NCBI RefSeq assembly: GCF_002419965.1
Contig: NZ_DIHC01000016.1
Span: forward strand, 167,496-231,495
DNA length: 64,000 nt
DNA from: Pseudomonas sp. UBA5706
Lineage (GTDB): Bacteria > Pseudomonadota > Gammaproteobacteria > Pseudomonadales > Pseudomonadaceae
Direction: 5' to 3'
Below, one piece after another: positions 7,841 to 16,341 of the stretch. The number at the start of each line of letters is the position of its first letter. Positions within the stretch are counted from its first letter, which is position 1. The notes below the pieces were generated by a model. That model had not been told where the DNA came from. It saw nothing but the letters and a program-made list of their open reading frames with translations, and ran no database searches. The position numbers were made by a program, and so were the translations under genes.

Positions 7841-8986
7841 CTATTTACCCGAAAACTTGAAAATCGTGGTTTGGGTGTATGCCTTGCCTGGATCCAGCCG
7901 CGTCGATGGAAAGCCCTTCTGGTTCGGCGAGTCAGGATAATGCTGGGTTTCGAGCGTGAACGCGCCCCAGTGCGGGTAGATCTTTCCTGCCTTGCCCTTG
8001 ACCCTTCCGTCCAGGAAGTTGCCGGTGTACAGCTGGACCCCAGGCTCGGTGGTAAACAGTTGCAGACGGCGTCCGGATTTGGGATCGACCACATCGGCTG
8101 CCACGTTCGACACCTTGCCTGCGGTATCCAGCACCCAATTGTGGTCATAGCCACCTTGGGTGGGTTCGGCATGTTTCAACTGTTGATTATCCTCACGGAT
8201 GCGCTGGCCGAAGGCGACAGGCTTGAGGAAGTCGAAGGGAGTGCCCGCCACCTGCGCCATTTCACCGGTCGGGATCAGCTTATCGGTGATCGGGGTGTAG
8301 CGGCTGGCGTGAACGATGGCCACCTGATCGAGTATGTCGCCATTTCCCGCACCTGCAAGGTTGAAATAGCTGTGGTTGGTCAGGTTGAGTACCGTCGGCT
8401 GATCGGTGGTTGCATGGTACTCAATGCGCAGTTCGTTCTTTTCATTCAGGCTGTACGTCACTTCTGTCTTCAGGGTGCCGGGAAAACCCATCTCGCCGTC
8501 GGCTGAAACGTAGCTTAGTTTCACCCCGACCCATCCCTTATTCTTGATCTGCTCGGCTTTCCATATCTGTTTATCGAAGCCTTTCGTGCCACCGTGCAGC
8601 GCATTGCTCTTGTCGTTCAGCGGGACTTGATACTGCTTGCCGTCGAGGCTGAACTTTCCATCGGCGAGGCGATTGCCGAAGCGGCCAATAGTGGCGCCAA
8701 AGTAGTCGGTTCCGTTCAGGTAGCCGTTCAGGTCGTCGAAACCCAACACCACGTCTTCGGTCTTGCCATGCTTATCAGGCACCAGTAGCGACTGCAGCGT
8801 GCCGCCGTAAGTGATCACCGTAGCCTGCATGCCCAGGCTGTTGCGTAAAACGTACTTCTCGACCGTCGTGCCGTCCGCCAGCTTGCCGAAGGCAGCATGC
8901 TCGCTGGTAAGTCCGGTGCCTGCCTGCGCCTGAAGGGCAGCGGCCAGTAAAGTCAGTCCGAGGGCGGGGATCAGTGTCTTTCTCAT
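7841..8986 (-). CDS. galM: Aldose 1-epimerase, periplasmic form
   Basis: Interconverts alpha and beta anomers of aldoses. 381 residues with a signal peptide (MRKTLIPALGLTLLAAALQAQA), so it acts in the periplasm. Family residues are present: NRLADGKF, ALHGGTKGFDKQIW, LTNHSYFNLAG with the catalytic His, YDHNWVL, and Glu in FTLETQHYPDSPNQ. The start at 8986 has AGGAAC upstream; the in-frame extension to 9124 would bury the signal peptide. It is divergent from the GntR regulator of the sugar cluster and probably supplies the right anomer to the araFGH transporter. Confidence 0.93.
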   Translation of the reverse strand: MRKTLIPALGLTLLAAALQAQAGTGLTSEHAAFGKLADGTTVEKYVLRNSLGMQATVITYGGTLQSLLVPDKHGKTEDVVLGFDDLNGYLNGTDYFGATIGRFGNRLADGKFSLDGKQYQVPLNDKSNALHGGTKGFDKQIWKAEQIKNKGWVGVKLSYVSADGEMGFPGTLKTEVTYSLNEKNELRIEYHATTDQPTVLNLTNHSYFNLAGAGNGDILDQVAIVHASRYTPITDKLIPTGEMAQVAGTPFDFLKPVAFGQRIREDNQQLKHAEPTQGGYDHNWVLDTAGKVSNVAADVVDPKSGRRLQLFTTEPGVQLYTGNFLDGRVKGKAGKIYPHWGAFTLETQHYPDSPNQKGFPSTRLDPGKAYTQTTIFKFSGK

Positions 8987-9299
8987 TGGCGGTGTTCCTG
9001 TTGTTGTTTTGAGGTACGGGATACGTTCAAGCTGTATGAGACCGATTGGCAGATCATCGGCGAGATTCGAGCGGATACTGGTATGACTAATAGCCTTCAT
9101 TTCGCCGAATTTTTGCCTTTCCAACCTAAAATAATTCGATTTATTTATTAATTGTAATACTATTTAACAAGGCTGCCGCCTGGGCCACGTGCCGAACAGG
9201 TTTAGCCCAGCATTTGCAGGTTGTACAGTCGGTTTGACACTCAATCGTATGATGATTAGCCTCGGACCCGCGCAGAACACTGCAGGAAGGGGCGGACGG
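8987..9299. promoter_or_regulatory. galM / GntR divergent control region with candidate operators
   Basis: 313 bp, AT-rich at 9118-9170. Two related sites occur: GTATGACTAATAGCC (9081-9095) and GTATGATGATTAGCC (9247-9261), agreeing at 12 of 15 positions. The second sits in a palindrome, AATC-GTATGAT-GATT (9243-9257). A TATGAT core recurs before araF (11023-11028). These are candidate binding sites for the adjacent GntR regulator; the assignment is inference. Confidence 0.4.
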
Positions 9300-9995
9300 A
9301 TGAGCAATAGTTTTCACGCGTCGACAGTAGACCGGCTTGGCGCCTGGATTGCTCAAGGCACTGTTGCGCCCGGGCAATCACTGAAGGTAGAAGCAGCATT
9401 GGGCGAGGAGTTCGGTGTTAGTCGCACCGTCATTCGCGAGGCTATCAAGACCTTGGTAGCCAAGGGTCTGCTGGAAGTCGGGCCAAAGGTTGGCACTCGT
9501 GTGTTGCCGGTGCGCAGTTGGAATCTGTTCGACCCTCAGGTGGTCGGCTGGTTGGCGGCCAAAGGGTTGCCTGAGAGCTTCGTCGTGGACCTGCTGGATT
9601 TGCGTCGCGCCATTGAGCCCATGGCAGTGCGATGGGCCTGCGAAAGGGCCAGTCCCGAGCAGATTGCCGAGATCCAGGCGGCCTATGAGCAACTGGCCGC
9701 GTGCGTGGCGAACAAGGGCGATTACAACGACGCCGACCAGCGTTTTCATGAGGCGGTGCTGGCGGCCAGTCACAACCAGTTCATCGAGCAGATGCTGCCG
9801 GCGTTGGGCGCGTTATTGGCGATTTCCTTCGAGGTGTCATCGGCGGTGCCAGGCGAGCTGGGCAGGACGCTGCCGTTGCACAAGGACCTGGCCGATGCCG
9901 TTGCGACCCGCGATGCAGCGCGGGGCGTTTGGGCTTGCATGAGCCTGATCGAAAATGCCGCAGAGGTGATTTCTCGCTCGCGGGTCCAGCAGTAA
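9300..9995 (+). CDS. FadR-subfamily GntR regulator of the sugar cluster
   Basis: 231 residues. The winged helix is at residues 5-75 (LGAWIAQGTVAPGQSLKVEA, then EFGVSRTVIREAIKTLVAKGLLEVGPKVGTRV in two pieces). The all-helical FCD effector domain follows, with metal or ligand positions in DLRRAIEP, DQRFHEAVLAASHN and PLHKDLADAV. The ATG at 9300 is preceded by a GGAAGGGGCGGA purine-rich stretch; upstream ATGs lie within the putative operator. It is placed between galM and the lactonase-araFGH genes, so it is the likely local repressor, relieved by arabinose or a sugar acid. Confidence 0.85.
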   Translation: MSNSFHASTVDRLGAWIAQGTVAPGQSLKVEAALGEEFGVSRTVIREAIKTLVAKGLLEVGPKVGTRVLPVRSWNLFDPQVVGWLAAKGLPESFVVDLLDLRRAIEPMAVRWACERASPEQIAEIQAAYEQLAACVANKGDYNDADQRFHEAVLAASHNQFIEQMLPALGALLAISFEVSSAVPGELGRTLPLHKDLADAVATRDAARGVWACMSLIENAAEVISRSRVQQ

Positions 9996-10066
9996 ACGGT
10001 CAGGCATCCGCAGCGACAGGTACTCGCGACATAAACCCGTACAAAAAATAAAAACAGGAACTTGCG

Positions 10067-10945
10067 ATGAAATGGCAGCCGGTCTGTGACCTGCGATTCA
10101 AATTGGCCGAAGGGCCATTCTGGGATGATGTTCATCAAGGCCTTTACTGGGTGGACATCGCTGCATTCCGCGCCCTTTGCCTGCATCAGGGGCAGGTGCG
10201 CCATTGGCAACTCAAAGAGCCGGTATCGGCCTTTATTCCTACTACTCAGGGCGATGCCCTGGTGACCCTGGCCAGTGGCGTTTATCGCCTGGATCTGGAC
10301 TCTGCCGCCGAAGAGCCTGCGCTTTCGCTGCTGTGTGTGGCCGATCCCGTTGCGGGCAACCGCGCGAACGAAGCCCGTTGCGATGACGCCGGCCGGCTGT
10401 GGCTGGGGAGTATGCAGAACAACCTGGATGCCGAAGGCGGCGACCTGCCGTTGGAGCGCCGTTCGGGCGGCTTGTTCCGGGTCGATGCCCAGGGCCAGGC
10501 CACGCCATTGCTCAGTGAACAGGGCATCGTCAATACGCTGCTATGGACCGACGACGGCCGTGCATTGCTAACGGCCGACAGCCTCGACGGGGTTATCTAT
10601 CGATACCCGATCCACGCTCATGGGGCGCTTGGGGCGCGCGATGTCTGGGCGGCCCGGCATGAGCGCGGTACGCCCGACGGCTCGGCAATGGACGCCCAAG
10701 GTTACGTGTGGAATGCCCGTTGGGGTGGCCACTGCATCATCCGCTTTGCTCCCGATGGTGGCGTCGACCGGGTCATCGACCTGCCGCTCAGCCATCCCAC
10801 CAGCTGTGTATTCGGCGGCCCGGACATGACCACCCTGTTCATCACCAGCGCCAGGCCCGCCAGCGACGCCTTGGCTCTCGACGGCGCCGTATTGCAGATG
10901 GAAACCGGGATCACGGGCCTGAACTCGCAGCGTTTTGCCGGGTGA
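10067..10945 (+). CDS. SMP-30/gluconolaconase-family sugar lactonase, probably L-arabinolactonase
   Basis: 292-residue six-bladed beta-propeller lactonase that opens aldonolactones to aldonic acids. Metal-site elements are visible: Glu in LAEGPFWDD (residue 16 region), Asn in GNRANEARCDDAGRLWLGSM, and Asp in GTPDGSAMDAQGYVWNARW. Its place before araFGH suggests L-arabino-1,4-lactone as substrate in the oxidative arabinose route; gluconolactone or a related lactone remains possible. The dehydrogenase and dehydratase for that route are not in the cluster. Confidence 0.85.
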   Translation: MKWQPVCDLRFKLAEGPFWDDVHQGLYWVDIAAFRALCLHQGQVRHWQLKEPVSAFIPTTQGDALVTLASGVYRLDLDSAAEEPALSLLCVADPVAGNRANEARCDDAGRLWLGSMQNNLDAEGGDLPLERRSGGLFRVDAQGQATPLLSEQGIVNTLLWTDDGRALLTADSLDGVIYRYPIHAHGALGARDVWAARHERGTPDGSAMDAQGYVWNARWGGHCIIRFAPDGGVDRVIDLPLSHPTSCVFGGPDMTTLFITSARPASDALALDGAVLQMETGITGLNSQRFAG

Positions 10946-11131
10946 GAAATGCGTAGGGTCAGACCCCTGGCAAAGGCCAGGTCAGGAGGTGTGACACTCG
11001 GTTACATAGGGTTCATTGATAATATGATATGAATATTTTCAGTCGCTCAGCCTGTGGTGGTCCGTCACCCGCGCTGCTTCGACACTCACTGCTGGACGCT
11101 GTAGCTAGTCAATAAAAATAAGGAGTTAGCT

Positions 11132-12136
11132 ATGTTGAGTCGCCATGGGATTCGATCCCTGTGCTGTGCCGCCGTTGCCACCGCCATTGTCGGTATGAGT
11201 AGCGCCGTATTGGCTGCCGATCAGGTCAAGATCGGCTTCCTCGTCAAGCAAGCCGAGGAGCCCTGGTTTCAGACCGAGTGGGCCTTCGCTGAAAAAGCCG
11301 GTAAGGAACACGGTTTCGAAGTGATCAAGATCGCGGTCCCCGACGGTGAAAAAACCCTCTCCGCTATCGACAGCCTGGCGGCCAATGGCGCCAAGGGTTT
11401 CGTCATTTGCCCACCTGATGTGTCGCTTGGCCCCTCGATCGTTGCCAAAGCCAAGGCCAATGACATGAAGGTCATGGCGGTGGATGACCGCTTCGTCGAT
11501 GCCAAGGGCAAATTTATGGAGGACGTACCGTACCTGGGTATGGCCGCCTTTGAAGTCGGCCAGAAGCAGGGCGCCGCGATGGCGACCGAAGCGCAGAATC
11601 GCAAGTGGGACTGGAAGGAAACCTACGCGATCATTAACACCTACAACGAACTGGACACCGGCAAGAAACGCACCGACGGTTCGGTCGATGCGCTCAAGAA
11701 AGCCGGTCTGCCGGAAGACCACATCCTGTTTACCCCGCAGAAAACCCTCGACGTGCCGGGCAGCATGGACGCCACCAACGCGGCCTTGCCTAAACTGCCA
11801 AGTGGCGCGAAAAATCTGATCGTTGGCGGCATGAACGACAACACCGTGCTCGGCGGCGTGCGCGCGACCGCAGGCGCCGGTTTTGCTCCGGCTAATGTGA
11901 TCGGCATCGGTATCAACGGCACCGACGCCATCGACGAACTGAAGAAAAAGGAAAGCGGCTTCTTCGGTTCGATGCTGCCAAGCCCCGACAAAGAGGGTTA
12001 CAACACCGCCCTGCAAATGTACGAGTGGGTCAAGGACGGCAAGGAACCACCGAAGTACACCGCGATGGACGACGTGACCCTGATCACTCGCGCCAACTTC
12101 AAGGACGTGCTGACCAAGATCGGTCTGTACAAGTAA
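11132..12136 (+). CDS. araF: L-arabinose ABC transporter, periplasmic binding protein
   Basis: 334 residues with a signal peptide ending VLAAD near residue 30. It captures L-arabinose and delivers it to AraH. It follows E. coli AraF closely: KIGFLVKQAEEPWFQTEW, a sugar-binding Lys near the start, DDRFVDAKG, ETYAIINTYNELDTGKKR and GGMNDNTVLGGVRATAGAG. The ribosome site AAGGAG lies six bases before the ATG. A strong hairpin after the stop separates it from araG, the usual way to make more binding protein than membrane components. Confidence 0.95.
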   Translation: MLSRHGIRSLCCAAVATAIVGMSSAVLAADQVKIGFLVKQAEEPWFQTEWAFAEKAGKEHGFEVIKIAVPDGEKTLSAIDSLAANGAKGFVICPPDVSLGPSIVAKAKANDMKVMAVDDRFVDAKGKFMEDVPYLGMAAFEVGQKQGAAMATEAQNRKWDWKETYAIINTYNELDTGKKRTDGSVDALKKAGLPEDHILFTPQKTLDVPGSMDATNAALPKLPSGAKNLIVGGMNDNTVLGGVRATAGAGFAPANVIGIGINGTDAIDELKKKESGFFGSMLPSPDKEGYNTALQMYEWVKDGKEPPKYTAMDDVTLITRANFKDVLTKIGLYK

Positions 12137-12153
12137 GCCACGGCGCACATCGG

Positions 12154-12187
12154 GCCAGTCTGGCCAGACCTGATCGGCCAGACTGGC
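12154..12187 (+). terminator. Intercistronic hairpin araF-araG
   Basis: GCCAGTCTGGCC (12154-12165) and GGCCAGACTGGC (12176-12187) make a perfect 12-bp stem with a 10-base loop. No T run follows. In binding-protein operons such hairpins protect the upstream message from 3' exonucleases and cause partial termination. Confidence 0.75.
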
Positions 12188-12241
12188 ATCAGCAAGGGCC
12201 TCGCTCCACACCGTTCGGGTGGGGCGAGGAGGAGGTGGTTC

Positions 12242-13768
12242 ATGCAACAGGCATCGATTCAGCAACAGCTGTCCGGCGGCAGCCTGCGCTTCAACGGGAT
12301 CGGCAAGACCTTTCCCGGTGTGAAGGCGCTGTCGGACATTACTTTCCAAGCTCGGCCAGGCAGCGTACATGCATTGATGGGCGAGAACGGCGCGGGCAAA
12401 TCGACGCTGCTCAAAGTGCTTGGCGGTTCGTATCAGCCCAACAGTGGCGACCTGCAAATCGGCGATCAGCATTTGGCGTTCAGATCCACCGCCGACAGCA
12501 TCGCCGCAGGTGTCGCCGTGATTCACCAGGAGCTGCATCTGGTGCCGGAAATGTCAGTGGCGGAAAACCTGCTGCTCGGCCACATGCCCAATCGCTTCGG
12601 GATGGTCAATCGGCGCGCCATGGTCCGCCGTGCCCGCGATCTGCTCAAGGGGCTGGCAGACGAAATCGACCCCAATACCCGTCTGGGCGATCTGTCACTG
12701 GGCCAGCGGCAACTGGTGGAAATCGCCAAGGCCATGTCCCGCAATGCCCACGTCATCGCGTTCGACGAGCCGACCAGCAGCCTCTCGGCTCGGGAAATCG
12801 ATCGTCTGATGGAGATTATCGTCAAGCTGCGAGACGAGGGGCGGGTGATCCTTTATGTGTCCCACCGCATGGAAGAGATCTTTCGCGTTTGCGATGCGGT
12901 GACCGTGTTCAAGGACGGTCGCTTCGTTCGCACCTTCGACGACATGGCCGACCTCGACCATGATCGTCTGGTCACTTGCATGGTCGGGCGCGACATCCAG
13001 GACATCTACAATTATCGACCCCGGCAGCATCAGGGTCCAAGCCTGCGCGTGACCGGGCTGCTGGGGCCCGGCCTTCAGGAACCGGTGAGTTTCGCGGTCG
13101 AGAAAGGCGAGGTGTTGGGATTTTTCGGGTTGGTCGGCGCCGGTCGTACCGAGCTGTTTCGTCTTTTGTCGGGTTTGACCCGCAGCCAGGCAGGCACGCT
13201 GCAGCTCGATGGCAAACCGCTGAATCTGCGTTCGCCACGGGATGCGATTTCTGCTGGTGTCCTGCTGTGCCCTGAAGATCGCAAAAAGGAAGGCATCGTG
13301 CCGCTGTCCAGCGTCGCCGAGAACATCAACATCGGCGCGCGCCCCCGGCATGTGCACTTGGGCTGCCTGATACAAGGTCGCTGGGAGCGCGACAACGCTA
13401 ACCACCAGATCCGCGCGATGAACGTCAAGACGCCTTCGCCCGAGCAGCAGATGCTGTTTCTTTCCGGGGGTAATCAGCAGAAGGCCATTCTGGGCCGCTG
13501 GTTGTCGATGCCGATGAAGGTCTTGCTGCTCGACGAACCGACTCGTGGCATCGATATCGGCGCCAAGTCCGAGATCTACCAGATCATCCACAACCTCGCT
13601 GCCGACGGTATCGCAGTGATCGTGGTGTCCAGCGACCTGATGGAGGTGATGGGGATTTCCGACCGCATTCTGGTCATGAGCGAGGGTGCCATCACCGGCG
13701 AGCTCTCTCGCGAAGAGGCCAATGAACAACGATTGCTGCAGTTGGCATTGCCGCGCACGCGCGGATGA
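12242..13768 (+). CDS. araG: L-arabinose ABC transporter, ATPase
   Basis: 508 residues with two ABC domains. Domain 1: Walker A GENGAGKST (near residue 51), signature LSLGQRQLVEIAKAM, Walker B VIAFDEPTSSLS. Domain 2: degenerate Walker A GLVGAGRTEL, signature LSGGNQQKAILGRWL, Walker B VLLLDEPTRGIDIG. This twin layout with a weak second P-loop is normal for sugar transporters of the AraG/RbsA/MglA type. A GAGGAGG site precedes the ATG. The stop overlaps an upstream ATG of araH. Confidence 0.95.
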   Translation: MQQASIQQQLSGGSLRFNGIGKTFPGVKALSDITFQARPGSVHALMGENGAGKSTLLKVLGGSYQPNSGDLQIGDQHLAFRSTADSIAAGVAVIHQELHLVPEMSVAENLLLGHMPNRFGMVNRRAMVRRARDLLKGLADEIDPNTRLGDLSLGQRQLVEIAKAMSRNAHVIAFDEPTSSLSAREIDRLMEIIVKLRDEGRVILYVSHRMEEIFRVCDAVTVFKDGRFVRTFDDMADLDHDRLVTCMVGRDIQDIYNYRPRQHQGPSLRVTGLLGPGLQEPVSFAVEKGEVLGFFGLVGAGRTELFRLLSGLTRSQAGTLQLDGKPLNLRSPRDAISAGVLLCPEDRKKEGIVPLSSVAENINIGARPRHVHLGCLIQGRWERDNANHQIRAMNVKTPSPEQQMLFLSGGNQQKAILGRWLSMPMKVLLLDEPTRGIDIGAKSEIYQIIHNLAADGIAVIVVSSDLMEVMGISDRILVMSEGAITGELSREEANEQRLLQLALPRTRG

Positions 13769-13806
13769 TAACGGGTCACCCAGTGAAAAATAAAAACGAG
13801 GTGCGT

Positions 13807-14772
13807 ATGTCTACCGAAACCAGCCTGACGGCTCCCCGTCAGGGCATGAATGTGCGTCGATTTTTCGACGATTGGGCCATGCTCCTGGCCGCACTTGGCA
13901 TTTTCGTGCTCTGTGCCTTGCTTATCGACAATTTCATGTCACCCCTGAACATGCGCGGCCTTGGGCTGGCGATCTCCACGGTTGGCATTGCGGCCTGCAC
14001 CATGCTGTTCTGTCTGGCGTCCGGGCATTTTGACCTTTCCGTGGGTTCGGTCCTGGCCTGCTCCGGGGTGATCGCGGCCATCGTCATTCGCGATACCGAC
14101 AGTGTATTTCTCGGTGTTTGCGCGGCGTTGGCTATGGGCCTTCTGGTAGGGCTGATCAATGGCATCGTCATCGCCAAACTGCGGATCAATGCATTGATTA
14201 CAACGCTGGCAACGATGCAGATCGTTCGGGGACTGGCGTACATCTTTTCCAGCGGTAAGGCCGTGGGGGTCGGCGACGAGGCGTTCTTCGTGTTTGGCAA
14301 CGGCCAACTGTTCGGGGTCCCGGTGCCGATCCTGATCACCGTCGTGTGTTTCGTGTTCTTCGGCTGGCTGCTCAACTACACCACCTATGGCCGCAATTCG
14401 CTGGCAATCGGGGGTAACCAGGAAGCGGCGCTGCTGGCAGGCGTACATGTTGACCGCACCAAGATCATCATCTTTGCCGTGCACGGCCTGATCGGCGCTC
14501 TGGCGGGAGTGGTACTGGCATCGCGCATGACGTCGGGCCAGCCGATGATCGGCCAGGGTTTCGAGCTGACAGTGATATCCGCCTGCGTACTGGGTGGCGT
14601 ATCACTAAGCGGCGGTATTGGCATGATTCGTCACGTCATCGCTGGCGTGCTGATTCTGGCGATCATCGAAAATGCCATGAACCTGAAAAACATCGACACC
14701 TTCTATCAATACGTCATTCGCGGCACGATCCTGTTGCTGGCGGTGATCATTGACCGGTTGAAACGGCGCTAG
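13807..14772 (+). CDS. araH: L-arabinose ABC transporter, permease
   Basis: 321-residue inner-membrane permease with about nine to ten hydrophobic segments. The conserved stretches LGLAISTVGIAACTMLFCLA, GHFDLSVGSVLACSGV, KLRINALITTLATMQIVRGL and ISACVLGGVSLSGGIG match AraH. I start at ATG 13807, which has GAGGTG upstream and matches the family N-terminus. An ATG at 13765 overlapping the araG stop gives 14 more residues but has no ribosome site. It ends the transport operon. Confidence 0.93.
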   Translation: MSTETSLTAPRQGMNVRRFFDDWAMLLAALGIFVLCALLIDNFMSPLNMRGLGLAISTVGIAACTMLFCLASGHFDLSVGSVLACSGVIAAIVIRDTDSVFLGVCAALAMGLLVGLINGIVIAKLRINALITTLATMQIVRGLAYIFSSGKAVGVGDEAFFVFGNGQLFGVPVPILITVVCFVFFGWLLNYTTYGRNSLAIGGNQEAALLAGVHVDRTKIIIFAVHGLIGALAGVVLASRMTSGQPMIGQGFELTVISACVLGGVSLSGGIGMIRHVIAGVLILAIIENAMNLKNIDTFYQYVIRGTILLLAVIIDRLKRR

Positions 14773-14927
14773 TGGTGCTTCCCGCTTGCGCGATCCTGTG
14801 CAGCAGGCCGAGTGGGCGGGTGGGTCGAAGGGGCGGGGCATCCTTACGTTGGGGCCGTAAAGCGCGGTCGTGACTGCGGATCATGCTCTCTTACCGCTAT
14901 CGGCCCTAAACCATGGGGGAAGGTGGT

Positions 14928-15392
14928 CTAACTCAGCTTTGAGGTGGTGAAGATCAGGCGAACCGACGCTTGGGCCAGTTCCTGGGTTTCGGTTCTGATG
15001 GTTTCCAATTCCCGTTTGACCGTGTCATCGCTGGTGCCGCTGGCACGCAGTTCGATCATCAGGGCCATCTGGTACAGCGCGTCGATGAGTCCGTGAAGAT
15101 TGCGGTGCAACTGGTGAGTCACTTTATCCAAATGCTCCTCTTTGGCCGGGTCAGGTTCCAGTACACGAGCACCCGACCTACCCGCTTCATGCAGGTGGAT
15201 TCCCGTTAAGACGTAGTTGATATCGACACCTGCTTCGCTAATGCGTAACAGATAATCGGCTTTAGGGGAGCGTAGCCCGCTTTCATAATTCCCCTGCGCA
15301 TTGGTTTCCACCCCACCGATGGAACCCAGCGCGCTTTGGGAGAGTTTCAGTCGATTACGCTCTTCCCGCAGTCTTTGCCCAATCCCTATCAT
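14928..15392 (-). CDS. XRE-family transcriptional regulator
   Basis: 154 residues. The N-terminal Cro/CI helix-turn-helix spans residues 1-65 (IGIGQRLREERNRLKLSQSA, VETNAQGNYESGLRSPKADYLLRIS). The C-terminal half is helical, with a segment IETLYQ-like IDALYQMALMIELRASGT that may dimerise. The ATG at 15392 has an ideal GGAGGA site; the frame continues to 15473 without conservation. This domain plan (HTH, SGVDINYVLTG, helical tail) is frequent in Pseudomonas as solitary regulators of unknown target. Convergent with araH. Confidence 0.85.
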   Translation of the reverse strand: MIGIGQRLREERNRLKLSQSALGSIGGVETNAQGNYESGLRSPKADYLLRISEAGVDINYVLTGIHLHEAGRSGARVLEPDPAKEEHLDKVTHQLHRNLHGLIDALYQMALMIELRASGTSDDTVKRELETIRTETQELAQASVRLIFTTSKLS

Positions 15393-15723
15393 ATGTTCCT
15401 CCAATAGTGCCTCTTGTGGACATGGACAAATCAGCGGACGACCCACACATACATACGCTGCCACTTCGTGCAAGTAATTTTCCGCAGATTATCGCTCGCT
15501 CGCTTCGCAGCGGTGCGACGCAATTTGGTGCAATAACGATAGTCAATTCCAGACCCAGTGGAAACTAATCCAATCGGCTGGATCGATTTTATTATTAGGC
15601 GGCCGTATGAATGGATATTGCAAGTTGTTTCGGGCCGATCGGCATCCTGTGATCAGCTTTGGCCGTTTTCTCTGAATGCGGGGGGCAGGGACGCCGCGAG
15701 GCGACGTCCCGGGCAGGATTTCT
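15393..15723. other. Intergenic region with hairpin after pqiC
   Basis: 331 bp. It carries the promoter side of the XRE gene and the 3' end of the pqi operon. GGGACG-CCGCGAGGCGA-CGTCCC (15688-15710) folds as an interrupted stem 14 bp after the pqiC stop and may end that transcript, although no T run follows on the minus strand. No gene seen. Confidence 0.5.
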
Positions 15724-16341
15724 TCAGGACGGGCAGGGCAGGTTGGTTTGCCGCGCCCATGCACCAGCCGTTCTGGCAATGGCGTCCGCCAGCGTCGATA
15801 CGGCCTTCTGGTGTGCGACCACCAGGCTTTCCATGCCTATCCCTGCTGGCTGACGAATCACGCTGCTGCAGGTGATTGTTTCGCGTTTGCTGCCTTTGGT
15901 CGTACTGCGCAGGCTGAGGTTCCAAACCACGTCGATTAACGCGTAGCGGCCAAGCACCGATTCAAATCGCCGCACATCCGTTCGGATCGAAAGCACCGGG
16001 CGGTCGCTTTGCTTCGGCAGCCCCGCCAGATCGCGGGTGCCGAAGCGTCGCTCCAGTTCACCGGTCAGCGCATCGTGAAACTCATCGCCCAACGGCGCGC
16101 CCCAGCGCTCGTTCTCCAGGATGGCCAGGCTCCCATCGCCTTGGCGCACGACCAGGGGCGGTTGGTCCACCTGCACCGCCATCAGCACCGGCTGCATCTC
16201 GAACTGGAACGGTGCCTGGGCGACATTCGCAGCAGGCTGAGTCGCCGGCGCGATCAGCGTGTAGTAATGCGTCGGCGTTGACGAACACGCGCCCAGGCTC
16301 AACGCGCAGGCTAAGGCCAGTAAATGAGTACGCACAGTCAT
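15724..16341 (-). CDS. pqiC: PqiC outer-membrane lipoprotein
   Basis: 205-residue lipoprotein of the ABC-type auxiliary family (PqiC/YmbA). The lipobox LSLGACSS gives Cys at residue 19. It anchors the far end of the PqiB needle at the outer membrane in lipid transport across the envelope. The expected HYYTLIAPA start of the mature protein and the C-terminal helix (AHQKAVSTLADAIARTAG) are present. Its ATG overlaps the pqiB stop by four bases, indicating translational coupling. Confidence 0.88.
   Translation of the reverse strand: MTVRTHLLALACALSLGACSSTPTHYYTLIAPATQPAANVAQAPFQFEMQPVLMAVQVDQPPLVVRQGDGSLAILENERWGAPLGDEFHDALTGELERRFGTRDLAGLPKQSDRPVLSIRTDVRRFESVLGRYALIDVVWNLSLRSTTKGSKRETITCSSVIRQPAGIGMESLVVAHQKAVSTLADAIARTAGAWARQTNLPCPS

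Noticed and set aside
11126..12538. Minus-strand open frame of 470 codons opposite araF and araG
   Set aside because: araF and araG on the plus strand have clear family motifs and ribosome sites; this frame is their shadow.
12695..13729. Minus-strand open frame of 344 codons inside araG
   Set aside because: AraG motifs on the plus strand explain the sequence.
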